A program made the translations under genes and the position numbers. This document shows positions 1-8,793 of a stretch of DNA of 64,000 bases, one piece after another. The DNA is from Sva-07 sp963717385 (GTDB lineage Bacteria > Actinomycetota > Acidimicrobiia > Acidimicrobiales > Ilumatobacteraceae). Positions within the stretch are counted from its first letter, which is position 1. Each line of letters starts with the position of its first letter. The notes below the pieces were generated by a model. That model ran no database searches, was not told the DNA's origin, and worked only from the letters and a program-made list of their open reading frames with translations. The stretch spans positions 430,634 to 494,633 of the forward strand of contig CAVQWE010000003.1 in the NCBI GenBank assembly GCA_963717385.1, written 5' to 3'.

Positions 1-670
1 CCTCCATCGTGGTCGGGTTGTGGTGGTGGCGCAGTGAGCGGTAGCTGGCGAGGCCGACGGCGGTCGACTTCCACCCGCCGTCCATGGCGACGAGGTTGAT
101 GTTGACGTAGACCAGCAGGTCGCTCTCGGCGGCGCGCTTGTTGATCTCGATCTCTTCGCCCTGATCGGTGGTGCCCAGGAATGCGAGGTTGTCGGGGTCT
201 TCGGCATCGTGCTGGTACAGCAGGCCACGCGGCTCGAAGGCGTCGTAGACGCGATCGCCGAGGGCGTGGCGCAGTTCGAATTCGTGCATCCGGCGGTGAA
301 GTGCCAGCGCAGCGATGATGTGGACATCGTCGACGCCGGCGTCGGCAGCCATGGTGAGCACCTGTTCGATGATCCGTTGGCGCAGGTCGGGTCGCTGCAT
401 CTTCGGCAGCGGCAGGCTGACGTCGTCGAACGCGATGGTGAGCTTCATGCCTGGGAAGAGCAGCGTCGGCAGCGGATCCATGTCGATCGGGTTGAGCAGT
501 GACGTGCGGATCGCACCATCGATGTCGTCGATCGCGTCGTGCGGTTCGGGCGCGTAGATCACCCGGCTGCGGTCGGCAGGCAGCTTCTCGAGTCGGAACC
601 CCTCGCCGTGCCAGAACAGGGTGGGCGGCGTCGACTTGTCGACATCCAGTACGAATCCAGGGCGTGGCAT
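1..670 (-). CDS. LarA-like (DUF2088) protein, C-terminus cut by window edge
   Basis: Only the first 223 residues are present; the gene runs off the left edge. The fold is the N-terminal domain of the nickel-dependent lactate racemase family. A segment at residues 81-89 (FDDVSLPLP) lies where LarA has DxTRPTP, a His occurs in LHRRM (about 125), and GGWKS (about 198-202) carries the Lys that in LarA holds the nickel-pincer cofactor. The Arg of the first motif is replaced by Leu, so lactate racemisation itself is doubtful; racemisation or epimerisation of another 2-hydroxyacid is inference. Start ATG 670 overlaps the stop of the upstream dehydrogenase, indicating translational coupling. Confidence 0.8.
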   Translation of the reverse strand, partial: MPRPGFVLDVDKSTPPTLFWHGEGFRLEKLPADRSRVIYAPEPHDAIDDIDGAIRTSLLNPIDMDPLPTLLFPGMKLTIAFDDVSLPLPKMQRPDLRQRIIEQVLTMAADAGVDDVHIIAALALHRRMHEFELRHALGDRVYDAFEPRGLLYQHDAEDPDNLAFLGTTDQGEEIEINKRAAESDLLVYVNINLVAMDGGWKSTAVGLASYRSLRHHHNPTTME

Positions 671-1869
671 CAGGAATCTTCCTTGCGCAGGTCGAAGGCG
701 ATCTTTGTCGCTCCGCGGCGGCCGGCGGTGGCGGCGTGGGCGATGGCGTCGACGTGGTCGGACAGGGGATAGGTGGCCGAGAGCAGACGCTCGGCCCGAA
801 GGTCGTTGGCGGTCTCGATGGCGAGATCGAACGTGCGGGCGGTGCGACCGTCGGGGAGGTGCTCGGTGCCGTAGGTGTAGGCACCCTTCAACTCGGTCTC
901 GCGGTGCCACAGCCCGGTGAGGTCGAGCGTGACGTCGGCAGGCATCCCGAGCAACACGACTCGGCCGCGAGGCCGCGTGATGCGCAGGCAGTCGGCGACG
1001 GTGGCGCTGGTGCCGACCGCATCGATCGTCACGTGGGCGCCCGACGACAGGTGGTCGCCGACCATGTGACAGCCGGCGGCCCGACGTACTGCCCGGGGGA
1101 GTTCGTCGGGAGCGACGACGACGTCGGCACCGAACTCCTTCGCGAACTCGCGCTGGTGTGGATAGCGGGCACCGACGATGATGCGGACGTCGGGCACGTA
1201 CCGGCGCAGCCCGGCGATGGCGGCGAGGCCCATCGTGCCGGCGCCGAGGACGGCGACGATCGCCGGGTTCGACGTGTCCTGGCGGGCGGCGACCACCGGT
1301 GCCGCGAGCAGTGCGGCATGGATGCCGCCAGCGAACGGTTCCACGAGAACGGCGCGTTCGTCGGGCATGTCGTCGGCGATCCGGTGGAGTTGGGTGTCGT
1401 GTGCAATGAACTCGGGCGCCCATCCACCGCCGGTCGAGCAGCAGAAGCCGGTCTGGATGCCCGGTTCGAGGTCGCCGGTCGCCAGGTGTGAGTAGTCGTC
1501 GCCGTCGCCCGGCGCCGCACCGTCGAACGGGGGAGCGAAGCCGCGCGCCTCGTGGCCGAGCACCGGCTCGAGGATCACCCGAGTGCCGTCGTCGAGTTCG
1601 CCGACGACTTCGTGGCCGGGAACGAACGGGAACGACACCCAGTCCTCGAAGTACAGCGACGCGTGGCCCTCGACGAGCGAGAGGTCAGACCCGCAGATGC
1701 CGGCGAGCCGGGTGCGCACGCGATGCCAACCGGGTCCGGGCAGCTCGGGTTCGTCGACCGAGGTGTACGCGAGCGGCCCGAGCTTGGTGGCCGTGATCGG
1801 CGAGATCGCCGACGCAATGCGCGCCATGCCGAGCCGGGGCACCGAGCGAGAAACCTGCAGCGCCTTCAT
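670..1869 (-). CDS. Zinc-type medium-chain alcohol dehydrogenase family protein
   Basis: An MDR-superfamily NAD(P)-dependent dehydrogenase of 399 residues. Catalytic-domain marks are ICGSD (Cys about 59) and GHEVVGE (His about 86), both zinc ligands; the Rossmann motif GAGTMGLAA lies around residue 205. The loop that holds the structural zinc in classical ADHs has few cysteines, so only the catalytic zinc is supported. The start was placed at ATG 1869 because the 15 residues before it look unlike the family. Its stop overlaps the start of the LarA-like gene, so the two are probably co-translated and act on related hydroxy compounds (inference). Substrate unknown. Confidence 0.85.
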   Translation of the reverse strand: MKALQVSRSVPRLGMARIASAISPITATKLGPLAYTSVDEPELPGPGWHRVRTRLAGICGSDLSLVEGHASLYFEDWVSFPFVPGHEVVGELDDGTRVILEPVLGHEARGFAPPFDGAAPGDGDDYSHLATGDLEPGIQTGFCCSTGGGWAPEFIAHDTQLHRIADDMPDERAVLVEPFAGGIHAALLAAPVVAARQDTSNPAIVAVLGAGTMGLAAIAGLRRYVPDVRIIVGARYPHQREFAKEFGADVVVAPDELPRAVRRAAGCHMVGDHLSSGAHVTIDAVGTSATVADCLRITRPRGRVVLLGMPADVTLDLTGLWHRETELKGAYTYGTEHLPDGRTARTFDLAIETANDLRAERLLSATYPLSDHVDAIAHAATAGRRGATKIAFDLRKEDS

Positions 1870-1943
1870 CGCGTCACCATCCCCACCCCGTTTGTGTTGC
1901 AGTTTCGACGGCACGGGCCATCCGAAGTGTCACGCGAACGGGG

Positions 1944-4298
1944 TCATGCTCGGGCTCCGAACCGTTGGCGGCGCTGGCGCTCTGACAGCAGCGGTCCGAT
2001 CGGGAGGCGGGGTCGGGGACCGCCAGGCGACTTGTCCCAGTGTTCGACGAGCCAGCCGCGCTTGCGGGCGATTGCTGCGAGGCGGGTCTCGGGGTTGACC
2101 GCCACCGGGAAACCAACGGCTTCGAACAGCGGGAGGTCGGAGGACGAGTCGGCGTAGGCGACGCACTCGTCGAGATCGAAGCCCTCGGCGTCGCAATAGT
2201 CGGACAGGATCTGGGCGCGGGCTTCGCCGGTCGGTGGCACGACGTGCATCTCGCCGGAGTACGTGTTGTCCGGCAAGATGGTCATCTCGGCGGCAACGAT
2301 CTCGTCGAACAGCGGCCGGAGCCCCTCGACATTGAAACTCAACGCACCGGTGATCAAGATCGTGCGATGGCCGAGCGCACGGTGCTGACGCACCCGTCGC
2401 ATCCCTTCGGGGAACGACTTGGTCATGATGATCTGGGCGAACATCTCTCGGGCGTCGGCCTCGATCTGCTCGACCGGGGCGCCCTCGTAGCGGCGATAGA
2501 AGTAGCGCAGGAAGTCGCTGCGGTCGGTGCGGTCGAGCTTGAGCAGGCCCGGCCCCTCGACCAGCGTGCGCAGCACGTAGCGGATCCGCTCGGGGGTGTC
2601 GAGACGACGCGTTGCGAGCCATGAATAGCTCTCGACCACGTTCGATGCGATCAGCGTGTTCTCCAGATCGAAGGCCACCACCTGGCGTTTGGGGTCGAGT
2701 ACCTGCTTGCGGAGGCGGCCCATCCGGTCGGTCGCCGCCGACGGTCCGGGGGTGGTCTTGACTCGAGCGTGCTTGACGATCGAGGGGAGGTGGATCGTGG
2801 TGATGTAGGTCGGCCAGTCGACCGACAGCGGATCGAAGTTGAAGTCGGCACGGTCGTCGTCGTCGAGCCCGTCCCACGTGTGCATGAGGTTGTCGACCTG
2901 GTAGATCGCTTCGCACTCGGTGTACTGGCCGTACAGCTCGACGTAGGTCTGGGCCCGGTCGACCTCGGCTCGCTTGGTCTCGATCTGGGCCGACCACTCG
3001 GCCTGACGTCCGCGCAGCGGCAGGTTCTGGAGGATCTTCTCGCCGGCGGTGAGCACGACTTTGGCCCGATTGAGCTGGCCCTGCACACGCCCGCGGCCGG
3101 GGAAGCGGAACTCGGGCACCACGATCGGTTGGCCCTTGCTGTCGTAGATGGGATGTTCGAGGAACCAACCGCTGACATTGTCGACGAGTGCCTGGTACTT
3201 GAGCGGGTTGATGCCGCCGGAGGCCACCTGGGTGATCTCGGGCGCACGCTCTGGTCCGAGCGCTGCCACGGCGATGATCGCCGCCACGACGATGTCGACC
3301 GGGATCACGTCGACGGTGCCTTCGGGGACGCCGGGGAACTCGGCGAGGAGGCCGCGGGCGTAGGAGATCAGTACGGGCTCGGCCATCCGGAACCCGCGGA
3401 TCCAGCCGGGCTTGGGCTCGGCGAGCGCCGATTCGATGATCGACGGCCGCACGATCGACACCGGCACGTTGCCCTTCACATCGGTGAGCGCCTGCTCACC
3501 GAGCGCTTTGGTGAACGCATAGGCGTCGGGCCAGCCGACGCTGGCAGCGCGAGCGCGTCCGGCTTCGACGAGCTGGTCCTTGACCCACTTCTCGCGAAGT
3601 TGCTCGGTCTTCGATGCCAGCGCTGGTGCACCTGCGGCGCCGAGTTCGGTGCGTGCCTCCTTGCGGAACGCTTCGAGGTTCTCGGTGCTGCGACTGGCTG
3701 CGTCGGCGTCGGATCGCAACCGGCGGCTGGCGCTGACCTCGCGCCGCCAGTCGATGCCGATGTCGAACGGTCCGTCGCTGACGAGCTTTTCGGGCGCATG
3801 GCCGCGGCGGTTGCCGGCGACGTAGCAGGTCGACACGGACACGAGGTGCGGGGTGATGCTCATCTCGTTGCAGAGATCGGCGATACGTGACGGCCCGAGC
3901 AGGTTGATCTCGACGGCCGAATCGAGCGGCGAGTCGAACGACACCGCCGCTGCGGAGTGGATCACCGTGTGGCAGCTGGCGAAGATCGCCCGGTCGGCGT
4001 CGTTCAGGCCGAGGCCATCGCGGGTGACGTCGCCGGCGATCGTGGTGACTCGGGCGGTGACGTCGGCGAAGTCGTCGCCGCGCTCTTTGCACTCGGCGCG
4101 CAGGCGGTCGAACGCGTCGTTCTTGAAGATCTCGCGGTCGGTTCGACGTGCCGCGTTGGTTCGCTGGCCGTCGCGAACGAGGAGCACGAGTTCGCAGTTG
4201 GGGACCGAGCGCAGGAGCCGCTCGACGAGCGCGGTGCCGACGAATCCGGTCGCGCCCGTGATGGCGATCCGTTTCCCCGCAAGCTCCTCAGCGATCAC
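1944..4298 (-). CDS. Fatty acyl-CoA reductase-like / HAD phosphatase-like fusion protein
   Basis: A 784-residue two-domain protein. Residues 1-about 400 are an extended SDR of the male-sterility/acyl-CoA reductase type, with nucleotide motif GATGFVG near residue 15 and catalytic YAFTK near 260. From about residue 535 a HAD-IB (phosphoserine phosphatase-like) domain follows, with the nucleophile motif DLENTL and the acidic motif YADSSSDLPLF. The second Asp of the usual DxDxT is Glu here, so phosphatase activity may be altered. GTG 4298 was chosen because AAAGG lies 6 bases upstream; an in-frame GTG at 4316 lacks such a site. Likely role is reduction of acyl-CoA or acyl-ACP in lipid or wax metabolism (family inference). 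It is divergent from the TetR gene across a palindrome. Confidence 0.85.
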   Translation of the reverse strand: MIAEELAGKRIAITGATGFVGTALVERLLRSVPNCELVLLVRDGQRTNAARRTDREIFKNDAFDRLRAECKERGDDFADVTARVTTIAGDVTRDGLGLNDADRAIFASCHTVIHSAAAVSFDSPLDSAVEINLLGPSRIADLCNEMSITPHLVSVSTCYVAGNRRGHAPEKLVSDGPFDIGIDWRREVSASRRLRSDADAASRSTENLEAFRKEARTELGAAGAPALASKTEQLREKWVKDQLVEAGRARAASVGWPDAYAFTKALGEQALTDVKGNVPVSIVRPSIIESALAEPKPGWIRGFRMAEPVLISYARGLLAEFPGVPEGTVDVIPVDIVVAAIIAVAALGPERAPEITQVASGGINPLKYQALVDNVSGWFLEHPIYDSKGQPIVVPEFRFPGRGRVQGQLNRAKVVLTAGEKILQNLPLRGRQAEWSAQIETKRAEVDRAQTYVELYGQYTECEAIYQVDNLMHTWDGLDDDDRADFNFDPLSVDWPTYITTIHLPSIVKHARVKTTPGPSAATDRMGRLRKQVLDPKRQVVAFDLENTLIASNVVESYSWLATRRLDTPERIRYVLRTLVEGPGLLKLDRTDRSDFLRYFYRRYEGAPVEQIEADAREMFAQIIMTKSFPEGMRRVRQHRALGHRTILITGALSFNVEGLRPLFDEIVAAEMTILPDNTYSGEMHVVPPTGEARAQILSDYCDAEGFDLDECVAYADSSSDLPLFEAVGFPVAVNPETRLAAIARKRGWLVEHWDKSPGGPRPRLPIGPLLSERQRRQRFGARA

Positions 4299-4321
4299 AG
4301 TTGACCTTTCTAGCACGATCG

Positions 4322-4337
4322 TCTACCAATTGGTAGA
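4322..4337. promoter_or_regulatory. 16-bp perfect palindrome, probable TetR operator
   Basis: TCTACCAATTGGTAGA is a perfect inverted repeat lying between the divergent reductase/HAD gene (start 4298) and the TetR gene (start 4351). Its size, symmetry and place fit an operator at which the adjacent TetR protein represses itself and the divergent gene. Binding is inferred. Confidence 0.65.
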
Positions 4338-4350
4338 GAGATGATGTCGG

Positions 4351-4944
4351 ATGAGTGATCGATCGACGCGCGAGCGGATTCTGGAGGTGGCGCTCGACCT
4401 GTTCGGCACGCGGGGTGTCGATGCGGTGTCGCTCGACGAGATCGCCCGCTCGGTCGGTGTTCGCAAACAGACGGTGCTGTACTGGTTCGCCTCGAAGGAC
4501 GACCTCGTCGACGAGGTGCTCGGTGTTGCAGCAGCCGAGCTGGTGATCGTGATCGACGCAGCGCTCCGGGCGGCGCCCGACGACCCACTCGATCGGATCG
4601 ATGCCGTCGTCCGGGCGGTGTTCCGCCCCGCCGTTCGCCGACCGGCGCTGCTCGGGCTGATCCGCGAGGTGAGTCGCCTGGAATCGGCGCAGGCCGAACG
4701 TCTCCGGTCGCGCATCCAGTCACTGGTCGATCGGGCAGTGGTGTACCTCGCTGCCGAAATGGAAGCCGGGCGTCTTCGCCGCGGCGACCCCCGGCTCGTG
4801 GCGGCGCTCGGCTACGCCACGCTCACCGGAATCGCCACGGAACCCGAAGCGCTTCGAGCCGTCGGCTGGCAGCCCACACCCAGTGGCCTCCGCCGACTCC
4901 GCGACGAACTCCGCGCATTCCTCCGTGCCGCCCTCGCACCCTGA
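4351..4944 (+). CDS. TetR-family transcriptional regulator
   Basis: A 197-residue regulator. Residues 5-50 form the TetR helix-turn-helix, with the landmark LFGTRGVDAVSLDEIARSVG and the terminal YWFASKDDL. The C-terminal ligand-binding part is unassigned, so the effector is unknown; an acyl-CoA or fatty acid would suit the divergent acyl-CoA-reductase-like gene (inference). GAGAG lies about 11 bases before ATG 4351. The two earlier ATGs at 4341 and 4344 are in a frame that stops after a few codons. The palindrome at 4322-4337 directly upstream is the likely site of autoregulation. Confidence 0.9.
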   Translation: MSDRSTRERILEVALDLFGTRGVDAVSLDEIARSVGVRKQTVLYWFASKDDLVDEVLGVAAAELVIVIDAALRAAPDDPLDRIDAVVRAVFRPAVRRPALLGLIREVSRLESAQAERLRSRIQSLVDRAVVYLAAEMEAGRLRRGDPRLVAALGYATLTGIATEPEALRAVGWQPTPSGLRRLRDELRAFLRAALAP

Positions 4945-4954
4945 ACGCGGCTCG

Positions 4955-4980
4955 CGCAGACCCGGGCACCGGGATCTGCG
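4955..4980. terminator. Bidirectional terminator hairpin between tetR and ddl
   Basis: CGCAGACCCGG pairs with CCGGG-A-TCTGCG: 11 pairs with one bulged A and a GCA loop. It sits between convergent genes ending at 4944 (+) and 4981 (-). There is no T-run, as is common for hairpin terminators in high-GC actinobacteria. Confidence 0.5.
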
Positions 4981-6070
4981 TCAGCGGCTGGTGTTGCGGC
5001 GGCGGCGGGCGTGGCGGGCCACGGCGAGATCGACCAATCGGTCGATCAACTCGCTGTAGGCCATTCCCGAGTGCATCCAGAGCTTCGGGAACATCGAGAT
5101 CGGCGTGAAGCCGGGCATCGTGTTGACCTCGTTGCACAAGAACCCGCGCCCCACGCCGTTGGCGTCCATCTCGTAGAAGAAGTCGACCCTCGCCAACCCG
5201 TCGCAGCGCATCGCGCGGAACGTGTCGACCGCCAACGCCCGCACCTGCTCGACCTCGTGGTCGGCGAGCGGCGCCGGAATCAGGAGCTGCGCGCCGTCGG
5301 TGACGTACTTGTCGGCGTAGCTGTAGAAGTCGTCACCGGGCACGATCTCGCCGGGCACAGACGCCTCGGGCTCGGTGCCGCCGAGCACCGCCACCTCGAT
5401 CTCTCGACCGACGATGGCCTCTTCGACGACGATCATCTCGTCGTAGGTGAGCGCATGCTCGATCGCCTCGCGCAGGCCCTCGACCGTGGTCGCTTTCGAC
5501 ACGCCGACCGACGAGCCCATGTTGGCCGGCTTCACGAACACCGGGAGGCCCAGCTCGTCGGCGAGTCGAGCAACCAAACCCGGTGTCATCTCGTGTTCGG
5601 CAAACGCTCGGTACCGGGCTTGGGGGATACCGGCGGCGGTGAGCACCTGCTTGGCCATCGCCTTGTCCATGGCCACCGCGGATCCCAGCACGCCGCTGCC
5701 CACATACGCGACGTTGGCGAGATCGAGCATGCCTTGCACGGTGCCGTCCTCGCCCATCGGTCCATGGAGCAGCGGAAGCACCACGGTGAGCTCGTCGGTA
5801 CGACGACGCCTCAGCGAGCATCGGCGTTGGCGACACGTTGGTGCCGACCGGGTTGAGTCGACCGGGGATCGCATGAGGACCCTCGATCAGCGCGTCGACC
5901 GCTTCATGAGCGAGGGCCCACTGGCCGGCGGTCGAGATGCCGACCGGTGTGATCCGGTAGCGCTCGGGATCGGCGGCGCGCAGCACGTGGGCAGCGGTGG
6001 TGCACGACACGTCGTGTTCGGCCGATTCGCCGCCGAACAAGACGACGAGATGAATCCGCTGGTCGGTCAT
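4981..6070 (-). CDS. ddl: D-alanine--D-alanine ligase (one frameshift in the sequence)
   Basis: An ATP-grasp ligase that makes D-Ala-D-Ala for MurF. The N-terminal frame from ATG 6070 carries FGGESAEHDVSC; after a break near 5800-5825 a second frame continues with LLHGPMGEDGTVQG, VKPANMGSSVGVSK, GREIEVAVLG and CNEVNTMPGFTP to the stop at 4981. The 1090-bp span has one base too many for a single frame. The break lies in a CGTCGTCGT stretch and both sides are highly conserved, so an indel error is likelier than gene loss in an essential step. It is divergent from murF with only 24 bp between start codons, the gene that acts next in the pathway. Confidence 0.85.
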
Positions 6071-6094
6071 CGGGCCAAGGTACCGTCGGCGCCT

Positions 6095-7396
6095 GTGAGG
6101 ATTCGTGCATCCGAGGCGGCAGCGGGCATCGGCGGGCGCCTGATCGGTCCCGACGTCGAATTCGACGGAGCGTCGTTCGATTCGCGCTCCACGGCTCCGG
6201 GCCAGCTGTTCGTGCCGATCGTCGCCGAACGCAACGGACACGAGTTCATCGGCGCCGCTCGTCAGCGGGGAGCCGTCGCGCACCTCACCAGCGAGCCCGA
6301 CCCGTTCCGTCTCGACGGCACGGCCATCGAAGTGGCCGATACTGCGCAGGCGCTGCTGTCGCTCGCCCAGTGGGCCCGGCGGCGTCTCGATGCGCAGGTC
6401 GTCGGTGTCACCGGCAGCGTCGGCAAGACCTCGGCGAAGGATCTGATGGCAGCTGCGTGCGGTGCCGGCCGACGCACCACGGCCAACGAGCGCAGTTTCA
6501 ACAACGAGCAGGGACTTCCCGTCACCATCTTGAACGCCCCGGACGACACCGAGGTGTTGATCCTCGAGATGGGGATGCGCGGCTTCGGTCACATCAGCCA
6601 GCTCTGCGAGATCGCACGTCCCGACATCGGTGTGATCACGGTGGTCGGCCACGCCCACACCGAATTGGTCGGCGGGATCGACGGGGTGGCGACGGCCAAG
6701 GGTGAGCTGGTCGAGGCACTGCCGGCGAGTGGCACGGCGGTGCTGAATGCAGACGACCGCCGAGTGCTCGAGATGCGCTCACGCACCGGCGCCGAGGTGA
6801 TCACCTACGGCTCGACCGGCGACGTTCGTGTCAGCGAGATCGAACTCGACGGCCTCGCTCGGGCGAGGTTCCGGGTCGACACACCGTGGGGGAGCGGCAC
6901 GACGCAACTCGCTGTGCCCGGGGCGCACATGGTGACCAACGCGGCAGCAGCGATCGCCGTTGCCGGCATCGTTGGTGTCGACCTCGACCGAGCGCTCGAC
7001 GCGCTGTCGGGTGCCACCGTGTCGGGCATGCGCATGGAGGTGACGACTGCGTCCAACGGAGCAACCATCGTCAACGACGCGTACAACGCCAACCCCACCT
7101 CGATGCTGGCGGCGCTCGAAGCGCTCGCAGCCATGGACGCCCATCGTCGCATCGCAGTGCTGGGACTGATGGCAGAGATCGACGATCCCCTCCCGGCGCA
7201 CCGAGCGATTGCCGCCAGGGCGATCGATCTGGGCCTCGAGTTGATCGTCGTCGGCACCGATCTCTACGGCCTCGACGCGGTTGGTGACGCTGCCGGAGCG
7301 CTCGATGCCATCGGTCCGCTCGGCGTCGGCGATGTCGTACTGGTGAAGGCCAGTCGCGCTGCCGGACTCGAACAGGTCGTCGCCCGACTCGGGTGA
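6095..7396 (+). CDS. murF: UDP-N-acetylmuramoyl-tripeptide--D-alanyl-D-alanine ligase
   Basis: A 433-residue Mur ligase that joins D-Ala-D-Ala to the UDP-MurNAc-tripeptide in the cytoplasm. Domain order is the N-terminal UDP-binding part, the central ATPase domain with P-loop VTGSVGKTSAKD (about residues 103-115) and the family sequence NERSFNNEQGLP, then the C-terminal domain with VNDAYNANPTSM and VLGLMAEI. The start is GTG 6095; upstream in-frame sequence overlaps ddl on the other strand and is not MurF-like. It sits back-to-back with ddl rather than in a dcw cluster, so the two may share a compact divergent promoter. Confidence 0.93.
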   Translation: MRIRASEAAAGIGGRLIGPDVEFDGASFDSRSTAPGQLFVPIVAERNGHEFIGAARQRGAVAHLTSEPDPFRLDGTAIEVADTAQALLSLAQWARRRLDAQVVGVTGSVGKTSAKDLMAAACGAGRRTTANERSFNNEQGLPVTILNAPDDTEVLILEMGMRGFGHISQLCEIARPDIGVITVVGHAHTELVGGIDGVATAKGELVEALPASGTAVLNADDRRVLEMRSRTGAEVITYGSTGDVRVSEIELDGLARARFRVDTPWGSGTTQLAVPGAHMVTNAAAAIAVAGIVGVDLDRALDALSGATVSGMRMEVTTASNGATIVNDAYNANPTSMLAALEALAAMDAHRRIAVLGLMAEIDDPLPAHRAIAARAIDLGLELIVVGTDLYGLDAVGDAAGALDAIGPLGVGDVVLVKASRAAGLEQVVARLG

Positions 7397-7409
7397 GGGT
7401 CAGCCGAGG

Positions 7410-8722
7410 TCAGCCGGGCTTCGCAGCACTCGGGATGAACGGTTCGCCACCGTCCTCCTCGGCGAGGAACGCTGATTGTGGGAGGCGCCGGAGGTCGACC
7501 CACCAGGCAAGGAAGAGTGCGAATGCAGCGCCGAAGCCCAGCACGGCGCGGGCGCCGATCCACTCGATCACCACGCCGAAGAGCAGGTTGCCGATCGGCA
7601 CGGTGCCACCGAACACCATGAACCACAGCGGCATCACCGTGGCCCGTTCGGTGTTCTTCATGTTCAGCTGGAACGTGGTGGTGATCGCCGTGGCGGTCAT
7701 GAAATAGAACATGCCGAGCACGAACCCGACCGGGAACGGCATCACCGAATCGCGTAGTTGCGAGAAGATCGCGAGCGAGATCGCGAAGCCGGTGAAGCCC
7801 CGCACGATCAGCACCTTCCGGTCGATCGACGACAGGAACGTGCCAACCGACAGCGCACCGACGAACGCTCCCGCACCCCAGACGGCGTAGAGCCACCGGT
7901 AGGTCGCGCTCGAGGGGGCGATGTCGAAGTTGAGCCGTGCGACCGACGGGAACAGTCCGATGTACACGAGGCTGAACAGCGAGAACAGGAACATTCCGAG
8001 CAGCAGCCGGTTGAGCACCAACCGATTCCTTGGCAATCTCGAGGCCGACGGTCAGCGACTTGAGACCCTCGCGTCGTGTTGCCGCTGCGCACGTCGGGCA
8101 TCCGAACGATCAGCAGCGCTGCGATGAAGAACAGGTACGTCGCCGCGTTGACCAGAAAGATGCTCGACACGCTGAGTCCGGCGACTGCGAGGATCGCAGC
8201 GATCACGGGCCCCAGCACACGGGTGCCGTTGATCATCGCCGAGTTGAGGCTGATCGCGCCGGGCAGATCCTGTCGGTGAACCAGGAGCGGCATCGATGCC
8301 TGGAACGCCGGCGCATTGAACGCGTTCGCAATCCCGATGCCGAGCTGCGCCGCGAAGATCGTCCACAACGCGTGGTCGCCGGACACGAAGAACGCAATCG
8401 CGATCGTGAGCACCACCGAAGCGCTCTGCGCTGTGAGTTGCAGTTTCTGCTTGGACACGCGATCGGCGAGGACGCCGGCCGGGATCGACAGCACCAGCAA
8501 CGGGCCGAGCTGGGCGAAGATCATCAGACCGACGAGCGCGGGCCGTCCGGTGCGGTCGTCGATGTAGGCGGGCAGCGTGAAGTTCTGCATCCACGTACCG
8601 ATGTTGGACAGCGCGAGTCCGATGAAGATGATCCGGAAGCCCCGGTACGACAGAGCTGCCCTGGCGGTGCCGGGGCGGTGGCCGTGGTCGGGAGGTGTGT
8701 CGATCGGGGTGTGCGTCGTCAT
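7410..8722 (-). CDS. MFS transporter, EntS-like (one frameshift)
   Basis: A major facilitator of the MFS_3/EntS exporter group with about 12 membrane segments. The N-terminal half from ATG 8722 carries GLALSNIGTWMQNF, AGVLADRVSKQK and NSAMINGTRVLGPVIAA. A break near 8035-8060 moves the reading frame, after which FLFSLFSLVYIGLFPSVARL, GTFLSSIDRKV and the last helices continue to 7410. The total of 1313 bp is not a multiple of three. Substrate unknown; relatives export siderophores or drugs. A 20-bp palindrome lies about 33 bp before the start and no regulator gene is adjacent. Confidence 0.8.
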
Positions 8723-8754
8723 CGAGTGATCGGGTCGGTTCGTCGAGGCGACTG

Positions 8755-8774
8755 ACTTGACCCGCGGGTCAAGT
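8755..8774. promoter_or_regulatory. 20-bp perfect palindrome upstream of MFS gene, candidate operator
   Basis: The sequence is symmetrical over 20 bases with core TTGACCCGCGGGTCAA. It lies 33 bp upstream of the MFS start at 8722 and 20 bp past the stop of the epoxide hydrolase gene. The TTGAC half-site could also be part of a -35 element, so a repressor bound here would block the promoter (inference). Confidence 0.55.
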
Positions 8775-8793
8775 TACCCGACCGCTTCGGTCG

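Noticed and set aside
499..1491. Long plus-strand open frame opposite the MDR dehydrogenase
   Set aside because: It mirrors a well-conserved gene on the other strand, has no family likeness and the Arg/Gly/Val-rich make-up of a high-GC shadow.
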